Positions 34,399 through 44,250 of a DNA stretch of 64,000 nucleotides are shown here, in pieces. Each line of letters starts with the position of its first letter. Position 1 is the stretch's first letter. The notes below the pieces were generated by a model. It was given only the letters and a program-made list of their open reading frames with translations. It was not told where the DNA came from and did not search any database. This DNA comes from Flavobacterium flavigenum. Lineage in GTDB: Bacteria; Bacteroidota; Bacteroidia; Flavobacteriales; Flavobacteriaceae. Both the position numbers and the translations under genes were made by a program. The stretch is from assembly GCF_027111255.2 (NCBI RefSeq), contig NZ_CP114285.2, positions 2,604,001-2,668,000 of the forward strand, written 5' to 3'.

Positions 34399-36840
34399 AT
34401 GGAAAGCAAAAGAAGCTATATGCCCATTAAAGTACTTTTCGGCTACCTTGCCCTGATCGGATTAGTAGTGGTTGTGGGATGGTTTTTATATTCTGAAAAT
34501 GTAGTTTACAATAAGTTAGAAGATAAAATTGCTTTTGAAAAAACTAAAATATTAAAAGTCAGCAAGCTTTTTTCAAATGTATATAAAACAGAAAGTTTAG
34601 CCCGAAAAACAATTCAGACCAACTCTGAAAAAGACTTCAAAAGCTACCTTATCGAAACAGACTCCTTAAAATCCAGATTAGATACACTGAAACAGATTGT
34701 AACCACAGAATATCAAAAGGTTTTGCTGGACAGCGTTGCTTATTTATTGTCTGAAAAAACAGAAAACATCAGGCAATTAAAAACTATAAAAAATAAGGCT
34801 GATGATGAAGTTTCTGTAAATAACGCCATTGATGAAATTACCAAAATGGAGTTTAAACTTCGAAAACTGGAACTTCAGGATTTTACTCAAAACCCAAATG
34901 ATTTGGGAAGTTATCAGCGAAATGTACTGCAAAAATATGTTGATTATCTGAACCAGAATATCCCTGACGATAGTACCAATACTTTAAGCAAACAAGCTTC
35001 TGATTCAATTTTAGCCAATTCTAAAAAGCTTTTGAGTGATGTAAAACAAAAAGCTGAAAAGAAAAAAGAGTCGCTCAATTTTGAAGAAAACAAACTGCTT
35101 AAAAATGAAATTGCAATTTCTGAACAGCTCCGAAAAGTTCTTCGGATAATTGAAAGGGAAATTATTATCAATTCCATTAAAAACAATTCATTAAAGGAAA
35201 AATCACTTAAAAAAGTAAATGAAATCGTTACCGTTTCAGCAATAGTGGGTTTACTCCTGACTGTGGTTTTCTCTATCATCATCGTAAGTGATTATTCGAA
35301 ATCGCAATTGTATAAAAAGCAGTTGGAAATTGCCAACTTTAAGACCAAAAACCTTCTTAAAAGTCGTGAACAGCTTATATCTACAGTGAGCCATGATTTA
35401 AAAACCCCGCTTAGTACCATTGTAGGATATTCTGAACTTTTGAGCAATTCTGATGTAAATACCAAACAGTCGTATTTTATTAAAAACATAAAAAATTCAT
35501 CTGAATATATTACACAGCTGGTCAAGGATTTGTTAGATTTTTCTCAAATCGAAGCAGGAAAAATAACAATTGAAAAGGTTCCCTTTTTATTGCCTGAAAC
35601 CATTGATGAAGTGGCAAAAAGTATCCAGACCGTTTATAAACAAAAAGAAATTGACCTGATTATTAATGTTGATGAAAAGCTGAACTCAAAAATTGTTGGC
35701 GATCCGTTTCGTGTGAAACAGATTTTGAGCAACATTATTGGAAATGCCTATAAATTTACGGAGCAGGGTTTTATAAGAATCAGTGCTTATGTCGCTGACG
35801 AAAACGATTCTTTTACCATTACCATTGAAGATTCCGGTATTGGAATTGAGAAAGAAAATCAGAAACTGGTATTTGAAGAATTCGCGCAGGCAAATGAAAA
35901 CATCGAAAAAAAATATGGCGGAACAGGTTTAGGATTGGCCATCTGTCAAAAAATCATTTCGATTTTAGGCGGAAAATTAAAGCTTGAAAGCACTTTTGGA
36001 GAAGGAAGCACTTTTGAAATTAAGCTACCGCTCTTATTTGATACGAGTATAAGCCTGCCCGACCCTGAATCAAAAGAAATCATTACAAATTCAGAAAAAT
36101 TTACTTTTATAGTTCTGGATGATGATATCAATTTACTGAACCTTACAAGTACTGTTTTAAAACAGCAGGGGCATCAGGTCTTATCATTTACAAATGCTAC
36201 AGAAGCATTAGAAACTATCCTGAATACTGATTTTGATTTCATCATTACAGATATTCAGATGCCCGAAATTGATGGGTTCTTGTTTGTTAAAAAATTGAAA
36301 AGTAAAAAAGGATCATTTTATAAAAATCAGCCCATCATCGCTATAACAGGAAGGACCGATTTAGATTTTTCTACTTACACGAATGCCGGATTTTCCACAG
36401 TAATAAATAAACCTTACTCTCCCAAAGTCTTACTTGAAACCATTCAGAAAGTCTTAGACAATACCATAAGTCATGACAATAAAATTGTAAAAAGAGAAGA
36501 AGAGGTTTCTTCAAAAACCTATTGTTTAGAAACTTTAAAAGAGTTTTTAGGAAATGATAATGAATCAGCAAAAGAGTTCATCAGATCATTTATAGAAAGT
36601 ACAATCCGAAATTTAAAAGATTTAGAAAATGCCGTTGAGAAAAAAAATATAGCCGAAATAAATGCGATCAGTCACAGGATGGCACCAATGTTCAGACAGA
36701 TTCAGGCACAGGAAATTGGTGAAATCCTGAAAAAATTAGAACAAAATAATTTAGAAAACTCAAATTTAGACCCTCTTTTTACTAGTTTAAAAACCAAAAT
36801 AGACTTGTTATTTGATGGTTTAAAAAAAGAAATTCTTTAG
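34399..36840 (+). CDS. Hybrid sensor histidine kinase with receiver and Hpt domains
   Basis: Membrane kinase of 813 residues. Transmembrane helices at ~12-29 and ~274-298 flank a helical extracytoplasmic sensor. HisKA has H332 in VSHDLKTPLS. The ATPase has N, G1 and G2 boxes (GNAYKF, EDSGIGI, GGTGLGL). The receiver has D618 in ITDIQMPEIDG. An Hpt domain at the C-terminus has H759 in AISHRMAP. The phosphorelay His-Asp-His is therefore complete inside one chain. Its stop overlaps that of the convergent NtrC-type regulator, which is its likely output. Confidence 0.92.
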   Translation: MESKRSYMPIKVLFGYLALIGLVVVVGWFLYSENVVYNKLEDKIAFEKTKILKVSKLFSNVYKTESLARKTIQTNSEKDFKSYLIETDSLKSRLDTLKQIVTTEYQKVLLDSVAYLLSEKTENIRQLKTIKNKADDEVSVNNAIDEITKMEFKLRKLELQDFTQNPNDLGSYQRNVLQKYVDYLNQNIPDDSTNTLSKQASDSILANSKKLLSDVKQKAEKKKESLNFEENKLLKNEIAISEQLRKVLRIIEREIIINSIKNNSLKEKSLKKVNEIVTVSAIVGLLLTVVFSIIIVSDYSKSQLYKKQLEIANFKTKNLLKSREQLISTVSHDLKTPLSTIVGYSELLSNSDVNTKQSYFIKNIKNSSEYITQLVKDLLDFSQIEAGKITIEKVPFLLPETIDEVAKSIQTVYKQKEIDLIINVDEKLNSKIVGDPFRVKQILSNIIGNAYKFTEQGFIRISAYVADENDSFTITIEDSGIGIEKENQKLVFEEFAQANENIEKKYGGTGLGLAICQKIISILGGKLKLESTFGEGSTFEIKLPLLFDTSISLPDPESKEIITNSEKFTFIVLDDDINLLNLTSTVLKQQGHQVLSFTNATEALETILNTDFDFIITDIQMPEIDGFLFVKKLKSKKGSFYKNQPIIAITGRTDLDFSTYTNAGFSTVINKPYSPKVLLETIQKVLDNTISHDNKIVKREEEVSSKTYCLETLKEFLGNDNESAKEFIRSFIESTIRNLKDLENAVEKKNIAEINAISHRMAPMFRQIQAQEIGEILKKLEQNNLENSNLDPLFTSLKTKIDLLFDGLKKEIL

Positions 36841-38177
36841 TCAATATTATATTGTTTTAATTTATTATAAAGCGTTTTTCGGGTTATTTTCAATAGCTTT
36901 GCCGCTTCAGATTTATTGTTTTGAGTTCTGGATAAAGCATGAATAATCGCTTCCCTTTCATTGTCAGACAAAGAAAAACTTCCTGAACTGCCCAGTTTTT
37001 CTGTTTGAAAAAACTCAATAGGCAAAACATCGCTTTCGATAAAATCTCCTTGAGATAAAAGCGTAGCACGTTTGATACAATTTTGAAGCTCACGTAAATT
37101 TCCCGGCCAGCTGTATTTTTGAAAAATGGCTACTACTTCGGGTGAAAATCCTATAATATCTTTATTCAATTGCTGGTTTGCCTTCTCTAAAAAATAATCG
37201 GCAAAAACCATCAAATCTTCTCCTCTTTCGGTTAATGAAGGCGACTGAATAGAAAACTCATTGATTCGGTGGTACAAATCTTCACGAAAATCACCATTTT
37301 TAACAGCTTCACGCAAATCTTCGTTGGTAGCTGTAATAATCCTGATATCAACATTAATTTCCTTATTGCTGCCGACTGGTTTTATTTTTCGTTCCTGAAG
37401 TGCCCTTAACAGCTGAATCTGATTTTCATAGGAAAGATTGCCTATTTCGTCCAGAAAAATGGTTCCTCCGTTTGCTGCTTCAAAATATCCTGTTTTGTCG
37501 CTGATTGCTCCGGTAAAAGATCCTTTTAAATGCCCGAAAAACTCACTCGCTGCCAATTCTTTAGGAATTGCACCACAGTCAACTGCTATAAAATTATTGT
37601 TTTTCCTTTGGCTTTGCTGGTGGATACTTTTTGCAATAATTTCTTTTCCTGTACCGCTTTCTCCTATAATTAAAACAGACATGTCAGTAGGACTTACCAG
37701 TTTAATATGCTCTAATAATTTTTTGGAAGCAACAGAAATTCCTTTCACAAACTCATTTTCTGGAGAAGCCTGTCTATTTGTAGCCTTTTTTTCTTTTACT
37801 ACAACTTTTTCAGTTGGTGCCGTTTGGAGTGCATTGGTAATAACCAATAAAACCTCATCAGGATTAAATGGTTTCGAGATGTAATCAGATGCTCCGTTTT
37901 TAATTGCTTTTACGGCAGTATTTACATCAGAGTAGCCTGTCATAAGTATAACAGGTATTTCGGGATGAGACGTTTTAAATTCAGACATCAAAACAATACC
38001 GTCAGCATCAGGCAAACGGAGGTCTGTCAAAATCAAATCGAAAGATTCTTTTTTGATATATAACCGGGCTTCTTCTGCCGAGAAAGCAATAGTGACATCA
38101 AATGCTTTTTTTTCGAGAAACCTTTCTAATAATTTGCAAAATGAAATATCGTCTTCAATTAATAATATCTTTGGCAT
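36837..38177 (-). CDS. NtrC-family sigma-54-dependent response regulator
   Basis: Activator of 446 residues. The receiver domain has D52 in TDLRLPDADG. The AAA+ domain has Walker A GESGTGKE (172-179), GSFTGA (219-224; a Ser variant of the sigma-54-contacting GAFTGA loop) and Walker B FLDEIG. The C-terminal Fis-type helix-turn-helix reads NKSEAAKLLKITRKTLYNKL. It probably receives phosphate from the hybrid kinase encoded convergently. The four PepSY-like genes upstream on the same strand, preceded by a -24/-12-like promoter, are its likely targets. Confidence 0.95.
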   Translation of the reverse strand: MPKILLIEDDISFCKLLERFLEKKAFDVTIAFSAEEARLYIKKESFDLILTDLRLPDADGIVLMSEFKTSHPEIPVILMTGYSDVNTAVKAIKNGASDYISKPFNPDEVLLVITNALQTAPTEKVVVKEKKATNRQASPENEFVKGISVASKKLLEHIKLVSPTDMSVLIIGESGTGKEIIAKSIHQQSQRKNNNFIAVDCGAIPKELAASEFFGHLKGSFTGAISDKTGYFEAANGGTIFLDEIGNLSYENQIQLLRALQERKIKPVGSNKEINVDIRIITATNEDLREAVKNGDFREDLYHRINEFSIQSPSLTERGEDLMVFADYFLEKANQQLNKDIIGFSPEVVAIFQKYSWPGNLRELQNCIKRATLLSQGDFIESDVLPIEFFQTEKLGSSGSFSLSDNEREAIIHALSRTQNNKSEAAKLLKITRKTLYNKLKQYNID

Positions 38178-38238
38178 TGCTTTTCAGGTCTTTTTGCTAA
38201 AATACCACTATTAATGCAGTATTATCACAAAATTATGT

Positions 38239-38275
38239 AAAAAAAAAAAAGAGACTGCTGTTAAGCAATCTCTTT
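38239..38275 (-). terminator. Terminator of the PepSY-like gene array
   Basis: On the minus strand GAGATTGC pairs with GCAGTCTC around TTAACA and a 12-base T run follows. It lies between the last paralog and the regulator gene. Confidence 0.88.
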
Positions 38276-38306
38276 TTCACCAAAAACATAAATCTAATTC
38301 ACCTAA

Positions 38307-38603
38307 TTATATTTTTAACCAGTTACCTTCAGCATCCGAATAAACAGTAGCCTTCTGGTCTCCAACTGCTATGTCTAATTTGTATTCGTTTTTGTCGTTT
38401 TTATACGCTTTTTCAAGCACGGCACCCGGATAAGCTGCTTCCAGAGCTGTCTTCACAGCTGCGGGAACATCGTCCTTATTAATTTCAGTATATTCTGATT
38501 GAAAAACTACGGAAGTTTTTGTTTGTTGAGCATCGGTAATTGTTGATGCATTGATTGACAAACTTCCAAAAACAATCGCTGCGGATAAAATTAACTTTTT
38601 CAT
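38307..38603 (-). CDS. Small secreted PepSY-like protein, paralog 4
   Basis: 98-residue exported protein. The signal peptide (~1-20) ends SINAS. The mature domain reads YTEINKDDVPAAVKTALEAA, YPGAVLEKAYKNDKNEYKL and ends EGNWLKI. The pattern matches the PepSY-like (beta-lactamase-inhibitor-like) family by memory. It is the last gene of the four-paralog array, 15 bases after the previous one. Function is unknown. Binding of a partner in the periplasm is inferred from the family. Confidence 0.85.
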   Translation of the reverse strand: MKKLILSAAIVFGSLSINASTITDAQQTKTSVVFQSEYTEINKDDVPAAVKTALEAAYPGAVLEKAYKNDKNEYKLDIAVGDQKATVYSDAEGNWLKI

Positions 38604-38618
38604 AATGTTTTAATTTAG

Positions 38619-38915
38619 TTACTTTTTAATGACATTTCCTGATGCATCTGTAAAAATTGTATACTTCTTGTCTCCGTTCGAAATTTCCAGTTTATACTCG
38701 TTTTTAGCATTTTTATATACCTTTTCGAGTTTAGTGTTTGGAAAAGATTTCTCTGCTGTAGACTTTACAGCTGCCGGTACAGCATCTGAAGCAACTTCTG
38801 TGTATTCATCCTGAAAAAAGAAAGAATTAACATTTGAAATTTTTACGTTAGGAATAGCTGCCTGAACTGATAAACCTCCTAAAATAAATGCTGCAGATAA
38901 AATTAATTTTTTCAT
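38619..38915 (-). CDS. Small secreted PepSY-like protein, paralog 3
   Basis: 98 residues with a signal peptide ending SVQAA. The mature domain has DEYTEVASDAVPAAVKSTAE, FPNTKLEKVYKNAKNEYKL and a GNVIKK end. It aligns with its three neighbours along the whole length. It is the third gene of the array, with 15-base gaps on each side. Confidence 0.85.
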   Translation of the reverse strand: MKKLILSAAFILGGLSVQAAIPNVKISNVNSFFFQDEYTEVASDAVPAAVKSTAEKSFPNTKLEKVYKNAKNEYKLEISNGDKKYTIFTDASGNVIKK

Positions 38916-38930
38916 AATGCTTCTTTTTAT

Positions 38931-39218
38931 TTATTTTTTAAGAATATTTCCCTTTTCGTCTGTGAAAACAGTAGATTTTTCACCTCTAACTGTAATTTCA
39001 ATTTTATATTCTTTTTTGCTGTTTACAAATGCTTTTTCAAGTTTTACCCCTGGATAAGCATTATCTAAACCTGTTTTAATGGCTGCCGGAACAGCATCGA
39101 TTTCTTTATAATCGTCCTGAAATATTGTTTTAGTAATTGTATTTACCGGACTTAATATTGATGCCTGAATTGACAAACTTCCTAAAACTATTGCTGCTGT
39201 TAAGATTATCTTTCTCAT
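38931..39218 (-). CDS. Small secreted PepSY-like protein, paralog 2
   Basis: 95 residues with a signal peptide ending SIQAS. The mature domain has DDYKEIDAVPAAIKTGLDNA, YPGVKLEKAFVNSKKEYKI and a GNILKK end. It is three residues shorter than the others before the VPAA motif. It is the second gene of the array, 27 bases after paralog 1. Confidence 0.85.
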   Translation of the reverse strand: MRKIILTAAIVLGSLSIQASILSPVNTITKTIFQDDYKEIDAVPAAIKTGLDNAYPGVKLEKAFVNSKKEYKIEITVRGEKSTVFTDEKGNILKK

Positions 39219-39245
39219 AATAAATCATTTTAAAGATTACTTAAA

Positions 39246-39542
39246 TTATTTTTTAATCCATGATCCGTCTGCATTAGCAAAAAGATTACCTACTTTGTCA
39301 CCAACTGTAACATCTAGTTTGTATTCTGATTTCTCATTTTTATATGCTTTTGTAAGTACTGCATCCGGATATGCTTTTTTAAGAGCTTCTGTAATTGCAG
39401 CTGGCACTTCTTCTAATTTTACTTCAGTATATTCGTCCTGAATTGTGATCGTTTTTACAATATTATTTGAAATTGGAGAAGTTGATGCAAATGAAGTTAA
39501 ACCTCCCAAAACAATTGCGGCTGATAAAAATAAATTTTTCAT
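39246..39542 (-). CDS. Small secreted PepSY-like protein, paralog 1
   Basis: 98 residues with a signal peptide near residues 1-20. The mature domain has DEYTEVKLEEVPAAITEALK, YPDAVLTKAYKNEKSEYKLD and a GSWIKK end. It is the first gene of the array and lies downstream of a sigma-54-like promoter at 39594-39609. The array arose by tandem duplication, with divergence in the mature domain. Confidence 0.85.
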   Translation of the reverse strand: MKNLFLSAAIVLGGLTSFASTSPISNNIVKTITIQDEYTEVKLEEVPAAITEALKKAYPDAVLTKAYKNEKSEYKLDVTVGDKVGNLFANADGSWIKK

Positions 39543-39593
39543 AATGTGTATATTTTAAATTATTATTTAATTATTGTTTTACACATTAGACAA

Positions 39594-39609
39594 AGAAATT
39601 ATTGTGCCA
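39594..39609 (-). promoter_or_regulatory. Candidate sigma-54 (-24/-12) promoter of the PepSY-like array
   Basis: On the minus strand TGGCACAATAATTTCT matches the consensus TGGCAC-N5-TTGCW except that the -12 G is T. The element lies about 50 bases before ATG 39542 on the same strand, and no TAnnTTTG box is found there. An NtrC-type activator and rpoN are both encoded in this window. Confidence 0.55.
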
Positions 39610-39696
39610 TAATTAAAAGGCAAAGCCCTCACACACCTAAAGTACTATTTTTTAATAAGTTAACCAAATAAAAACATTTTTAAAAGCAATAACAAC

Positions 39697-39736
39697 TGTG
39701 TAATTTAACACAACCTCTGTGTAAAAAATATACACA
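39697..39736. promoter_or_regulatory. Two tandem dyads, candidate activator sites
   Basis: TGTGTAATTTAACACA (39697-39712) and TGTGTAAAAAATATACACA (39718-39736) share TGTGT half-sites and are spaced about 22 bp centre to centre. They lie ~90-130 bp upstream of the candidate -24/-12 promoter, the normal distance for enhancer-binding regulators. Confidence 0.5.
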
Positions 39737-39767
39737 AAAGTGTTTCTCTTTTAAATAAGTTTTACCT

Positions 39768-40592
39768 ATCGTTATTATAGTAATTTACAAATTCGATTAT
39801 CTCTTCTTTTAGCTGGTTAACCGGAAGTGTATTTTTAAGATAAAAAAGTTCAGATTTTATTATTTCGAAATAGTTTTCTATTACAGCATTATAAGACAAT
39901 TTCCTTTTCTAGACATGCTTTGTGTAATTCCTTTGTGCTTATGATAAATATGTTCTATCAACTTTTGATGTCTCTATGTTTATCTGATATTTTTTTTTCG
40001 TAGTAATAATAACTGCCTCTGTCCCTATTTGAGTATAATGCCTAAATTATAATGATGCCCTAATTCTATCATGGATTCCGTTTTATATTCTTGATTTCTT
40101 CGGCTCGAACTAAGGCATTAAACTTTTTTAAAAGAGCATTCTTATTCGCTGATTAGAGGCTTGGCAGATTTCTTTTTTTAGCTCTTTTAAAAGTCGTGGA
40201 TACAGGTCTTCCTTTAGATTTGTTTTTCAAGACTGAAATACCTTGTTTGTGATAATTGGTGCGCTATTGATCAATCACAGATTCAATCGGTAAATTAAAA
40301 ACTAAACAAGCTTCTAGTAAAGATAAAGGATATCTTCTGAATTCTTTTAGTACTTTCAGTTTAAATCAATTATAATATTGATTAATTTTAGGAAAAAGAC
40401 CTTCCTCATCATAATGTTTATAGGGATTGACACATTTCATGAGATTACCCTAGTTAAAATTGTGCTCTTTTGCAACCGAACAATTGTTTTTTAAAACTTC
40501 TTCTACATATCGAAGTTTAAATTCATAGTTGTACTTGACTTCTTTCCATAAAAATACCCCCAAAGAGTGTCTAACTTTTTGGGGGCAGTTCA
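39768..40592 (-). mobile_element. Decayed IS3-family (IS150-like) insertion sequence
   Basis: On the minus strand it starts with a terminal repeat that includes TGAACTGCCCCCAAAAAGTT. OrfA-like coding follows (KEVKYNYEFKLRYVEEVLKN) and is then broken by TAG and frame changes. Near the end a transposase-like C-terminus (ENYFEIIKSELFYLKNTLPV, later FVNYYNNDR) is readable. Many stops and shifts break the rest, so no product can be made. The right terminal repeat is missing. This accounts for the gene-free stretch before sdhB. Confidence 0.8.
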
Positions 40593-40637
40593 CTGAATGA
40601 ATACGTTTTTATATAAAAAAAAACGGAATGTTTTATA

Positions 40638-41384
40638 TTATCCTTTTAAACTTGCTGCTAAATACTCACGGTTCATACGCGCGATATTTTCAAGAGAAAT
40701 CCCTTTAGGACATTCTACTTCACAAGCTCCCGTATTTGTACAGTTACCAAAACCTTCTAAATCCATTTGGTGAACCATGTTTAATACACGCTCTGTAGCC
40801 TCAACTTTACCTTGTGGCAATAAAGCATACTGAGAAACTTTTGCTCCCACGAACAACATCGCAGAAGAGTTTTTACAAGTTGCCACACAAGCTCCACAAC
40901 CAATACACGCTGCAGCATCAAATGATTTATCTGCATCGTGTTTATTAATCGGAATTGTATTGGCATCAATTGTATTACCTGATGTATTTACCGAGATGAA
41001 TCCACCAGCGTGCTGAATTCTGTCAAAAGAACTTCTGTCCACCACTAAATCTTTAATCACAGGAAAAGCTTTTGCTCTGAATGGTTCGATAAAAATTGTA
41101 TCGCCATCTTTAAACATACGCATGTGCAACTGACATGTTGTAACACCTCTGTCTGGTCCGTGTGCTTCACCATTGATGAATAAAGAACACATTCCGCAGA
41201 TTCCCTCGCGACAGTCGTGGTCAAATGCTACAGGCTCTTCTCCTTTATTGATTAATTGTTCGTTAAGAACATCAAGCATTTCAAGAAAAGACATATCTGG
41301 TTCGATTCCATCGATAGGATATTCTACAATCCCTCCTTTATCTTGTGCGTTTTTTTGACGCCATATTTTTAATGTAAGTTTCAT
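40638..41384 (-). CDS. sdhB: Succinate dehydrogenase/fumarate reductase iron-sulfur subunit
   Basis: Electron-transfer subunit of complex II at the inner membrane. The 248-residue product has the [2Fe-2S] Cys set starting CREGICGMC (C58, C63, C66) and a further Cys in TTCQLH. The [4Fe-4S] and [3Fe-4S] motifs are [11 protein letters not shown] and [14 protein letters not shown]. It is the third gene of sdhCAB, 78 bases after sdhA. The spacer contains repeats of the AAATCTAAAATCC type. Confidence 0.95.
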   Translation of the reverse strand: MKLTLKIWRQKNAQDKGGIVEYPIDGIEPDMSFLEMLDVLNEQLINKGEEPVAFDHDCREGICGMCSLFINGEAHGPDRGVTTCQLHMRMFKDGDTIFIEPFRAKAFPVIKDLVVDRSSFDRIQHAGGFISVNTSGNTIDANTIPINKHDADKSFDAAACIGCGACVATCKNSSAMLFVGAKVSQYALLPQGKVEATERVLNMVHQMDLEGFGNCTNTGACEVECPKGISLENIARMNREYLAASLKG

Positions 41385-41462
41385 CTTTTATAAGTTTAAA
41401 AGTCTTTAAACCAAAATCTAAAATCCAATTAAGCTAAGGACTAAAGACTAAGGACTAAAATC

Positions 41463-43463
41463 CTATTTGTAGCTTCTTTGAACTAATTTAATGTTTTCGT
41501 AAACCAGAGGTTCTTTGTGTAATACAGCATCGCTTGGTTTTCCTTTGTACTCCCAGGCTGCAACGTATGCAAAGTTTTCGTCATCACGAAGCGCTTCACC
41601 CTCTTCTGTCTGATATTCTTCACGGAAGTGACCTCCACAAGACTCATTACGGTGTAAAGCATCTTTCGCAAACAATTCTCCTAATTCTAAGAAATCGGCA
41701 ACACGGATTGCTTTTTCTAATTCCTGATTAAACTCGTTAGCACTTCCAGGTACTTTAACATCTTTATAAAACTCTTCACGTAAAGCGGCAATTTCTTCCA
41801 TAGCTTCAGCTAAACCTTTAGCGTTACGGGCCATACCTACTTTGTTCCACATAATTTTACCTAATTTTTTGTGGAAATAATCTACAGAATGAGTTCCGTT
41901 ATTAGTGATAAAATTATTGATCAAATCTTTTACTGATTTTTCAGCTTCAACGAATTCCGGCAAGTCTGTAGAAATTGGTCCCATTTTAATATCCGGAGCT
42001 AAGTAATCCCCAATAGTGTATGGCAATACAAAATATCCATCAGCTAAACCTTGCATTAAAGCAGAAGCTCCAAGTCTGTTTGCTCCGTGATCGGAGAAGT
42101 TAGATTCTCCAATTGAGAAACATCCAGGAATTGTAGTCATTAAGTTGTAATCAACCCATGTTCCACCCATTGTATAGTGAACCGCCGGGTAAATCATCAT
42201 TGGTGTAGTATAAGGATCTTCATCGACGATTTTGTAATACATTTGGAATAAGTTTCCGTATTTACTTTTCACGATTGCAGCTCCTAATTTTGTTACTAAA
42301 GCTTTGTCATTAGCATCCAAACCTTTTACATAAGCATCTTCTTTTCCGTAACGCTCGATGGCAGCAGCAAAATCAAGATAAACTGCTTCTCCCGTTTTAT
42401 TAACGCCAAAACCAGCATCACATCTTTCTTTAGCTGCACGGGATGCAACATCACGAGGTACTAAGTTACCAAAAGCAGGATATCTTCTTTCTAAGAAATA
42501 ATCTCTGTCTGCCTCGGCAATATCAGTTGCTTTTTTCTTTCCTTCACGGATGGCCTGAGCATCTTCTAATTTTGCAGGAACCCAGATACGCCCGTCATTA
42601 CGTAACGATTCAGACATCAAAGTCAGTTTAGACTGATGATCTCCTGAAACCGGAATACAGGTTGGGTGAATTTGTGTGTAGCAAGGATTTGCGAAAAAAG
42701 CTCCTTTTTTATGAATTTTCCAGGCTGCTGTTGCGTTACTTCCCATAGCATTTGTAGAAAGGAAAAACACGTTTCCGTATCCTCCTGAACCAATTACTAC
42801 AGCGTGAGCAGAATGTCTTTCAATTTCTCCTGTAATTAAGTTACGGGCAATAATTCCTCTTGCCTTTCCGTCAATAACTACCAGTTCCAGCATTTCATGA
42901 CGGTTGTACATTTTGATTTTTCCACGGCCAATCTGACGGTTCATTGCAGAATAAGCTCCTAATAATAACTGCTGTCCTGTTTGTCCTTGTGCGTAGAATG
43001 TACGCGAAACTAATGTTCCTCCAAAAGAACGGTTATCTAAAAGTCCGCCATATTCACGAGCCAACGGAACCCCCTGAGCCACACACTGGTCAATAATATT
43101 AGCAGAAACTTCAGCCAAACGGTGAACGTTTGCCTCACGTGCACGGTAGTCACCTCCTTTTACAGTATCATAAAATAACCTGTAAACTGAGTCACCGTCT
43201 CCTTTATAGTTTTTTGCAGCATTAATACCTCCTTGTGCCGCGATAGAGTGCGCACGACGAGGTGAATCCTGAAAACAAAATGCTTTTACGTTATATCCTA
43301 ACTCAGCTAAAGTAGCCGCAGCTGAACCTCCAGCCAAACCTGTACCAACTACGATAATATCAAGATTACGTTTGTTAGCAGGGTTTACTAAATTAATATG
43401 ATCTTTATAATTTGTCCATTTGTCCGCTATAGGACCATTTGGAATTTTTGAATCTAATGCCAT
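41463..43463 (-). CDS. sdhA: Succinate dehydrogenase/fumarate reductase flavoprotein subunit
   Basis: Catalytic subunit of 666 residues that oxidises succinate to fumarate. The FAD-binding [11 protein letters not shown] lies at ~40-50, the covalent-flavin His72 is in [10 protein letters not shown], and [12 protein letters not shown] and [21 protein letters not shown] mark the active-site region. It is full length. It follows sdhC by 15 bases and is class B in organisation. Confidence 0.95.
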   Translation of the reverse strand: MALDSKIPNGPIADKWTNYKDHINLVNPANKRNLDIIVVGTGLAGGSAAATLAELGYNVKAFCFQDSPRRAHSIAAQGGINAAKNYKGDGDSVYRLFYDTVKGGDYRAREANVHRLAEVSANIIDQCVAQGVPLAREYGGLLDNRSFGGTLVSRTFYAQGQTGQQLLLGAYSAMNRQIGRGKIKMYNRHEMLELVVIDGKARGIIARNLITGEIERHSAHAVVIGSGGYGNVFFLSTNAMGSNATAAWKIHKKGAFFANPCYTQIHPTCIPVSGDHQSKLTLMSESLRNDGRIWVPAKLEDAQAIREGKKKATDIAEADRDYFLERRYPAFGNLVPRDVASRAAKERCDAGFGVNKTGEAVYLDFAAAIERYGKEDAYVKGLDANDKALVTKLGAAIVKSKYGNLFQMYYKIVDEDPYTTPMMIYPAVHYTMGGTWVDYNLMTTIPGCFSIGESNFSDHGANRLGASALMQGLADGYFVLPYTIGDYLAPDIKMGPISTDLPEFVEAEKSVKDLINNFITNNGTHSVDYFHKKLGKIMWNKVGMARNAKGLAEAMEEIAALREEFYKDVKVPGSANEFNQELEKAIRVADFLELGELFAKDALHRNESCGGHFREEYQTEEGEALRDDENFAYVAAWEYKGKPSDAVLHKEPLVYENIKLVQRSYK

Positions 43464-43478
43464 TATAATTGATATTAA

Positions 43479-44144
43479 TTATTGTTTGAAATGATGAAAT
43501 AAGGCGATAATTACGAAAAGTGCCGGAACAACAACTGCGAACCAGTAACCCACTTTTGCCAAAAATCTTGAATATTTGTTGTGCATCCCTACAGACTGAA
43601 GAGAAGATGCGAACCCGTGCCATAAGTGAAATCCTAAAAGGATAAATGACAGACAGTATAATCCTGTACGAATTGGGTCATGAAATTTGTGAACTAACTC
43701 ACCATAATATCTTGTAGCATCTGGTGCAGTTCCTGCTATGTATTTATACGTAACTTCAGGAAACCAGAAATCGTAAAAATGCAGTCCTAAGAATGCTAAA
43801 ATAACCAATCCAGAAATAATCATATTTCTAGAACTCCATGATGCATTTGCAGCTCCGTTATAATTCGCATAAGCAATAGGCCTCGCAGCTCTGTTTTGAG
43901 CAGTAAGTATAAAGCCCATTACGAAATGGAAAATTACTCCGATTGCCAAAATTGGCTGCATTACAAATTGTATTAGCGGATTGTAACCCATAAAATGTGA
44001 AGCCTCGTTAAAAACGTCTTCACTAATAACAGAAATGAAGTTTAAGGTAACATGCAGCGCTAAAAAAGTGATTAAGAATATTCCCGAAAGAGCCATAGCT
44101 ACTTTCTTTAAGATGGAAGCATTCAATAGTGCAGATTGTGCCAT
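43479..44144 (-). CDS. sdhC: Succinate dehydrogenase cytochrome b subunit
   Basis: Membrane anchor of 221 residues with five hydrophobic helices and heme-ligand His candidates (FLALHVTLN, FHFVMGF, FLGLHFYDFW, LGFHLWHGF). A single polypeptide with five helices, with no separate sdhD, is the class-B type that binds two hemes and menaquinone. It starts the operon, with the promoter box 34 bases upstream. Confidence 0.92.
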   Translation of the reverse strand: MAQSALLNASILKKVAMALSGIFLITFLALHVTLNFISVISEDVFNEASHFMGYNPLIQFVMQPILAIGVIFHFVMGFILTAQNRAARPIAYANYNGAANASWSSRNMIISGLVILAFLGLHFYDFWFPEVTYKYIAGTAPDATRYYGELVHKFHDPIRTGLYCLSFILLGFHLWHGFASSLQSVGMHNKYSRFLAKVGYWFAVVVPALFVIIALFHHFKQ

Positions 44145-44177
44145 AAGTGTTTAAGTAGTTTGTTTTAAAAAATTAAG

Positions 44178-44185
44178 CAAAAATA
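44178..44185 (-). promoter_or_regulatory. Promoter -7 box of sdhCAB
   Basis: TATTTTTG on the minus strand matches TAnnTTTG. TTGATATG and AATTGAG lie upstream, and the ATG at 44144 is ~34 bases downstream. Confidence 0.65.
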
Positions 44186-44250
44186 ACTCAATTACATATC
44201 AACTACAACCATTTCGTTGTTATTTATAATCATTTTAAAATAGGTTACAT

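Noticed and set aside
39768..40592. Functional IS3 transposase
   Set aside because: Multiple stops and frame changes, with one terminal repeat missing.
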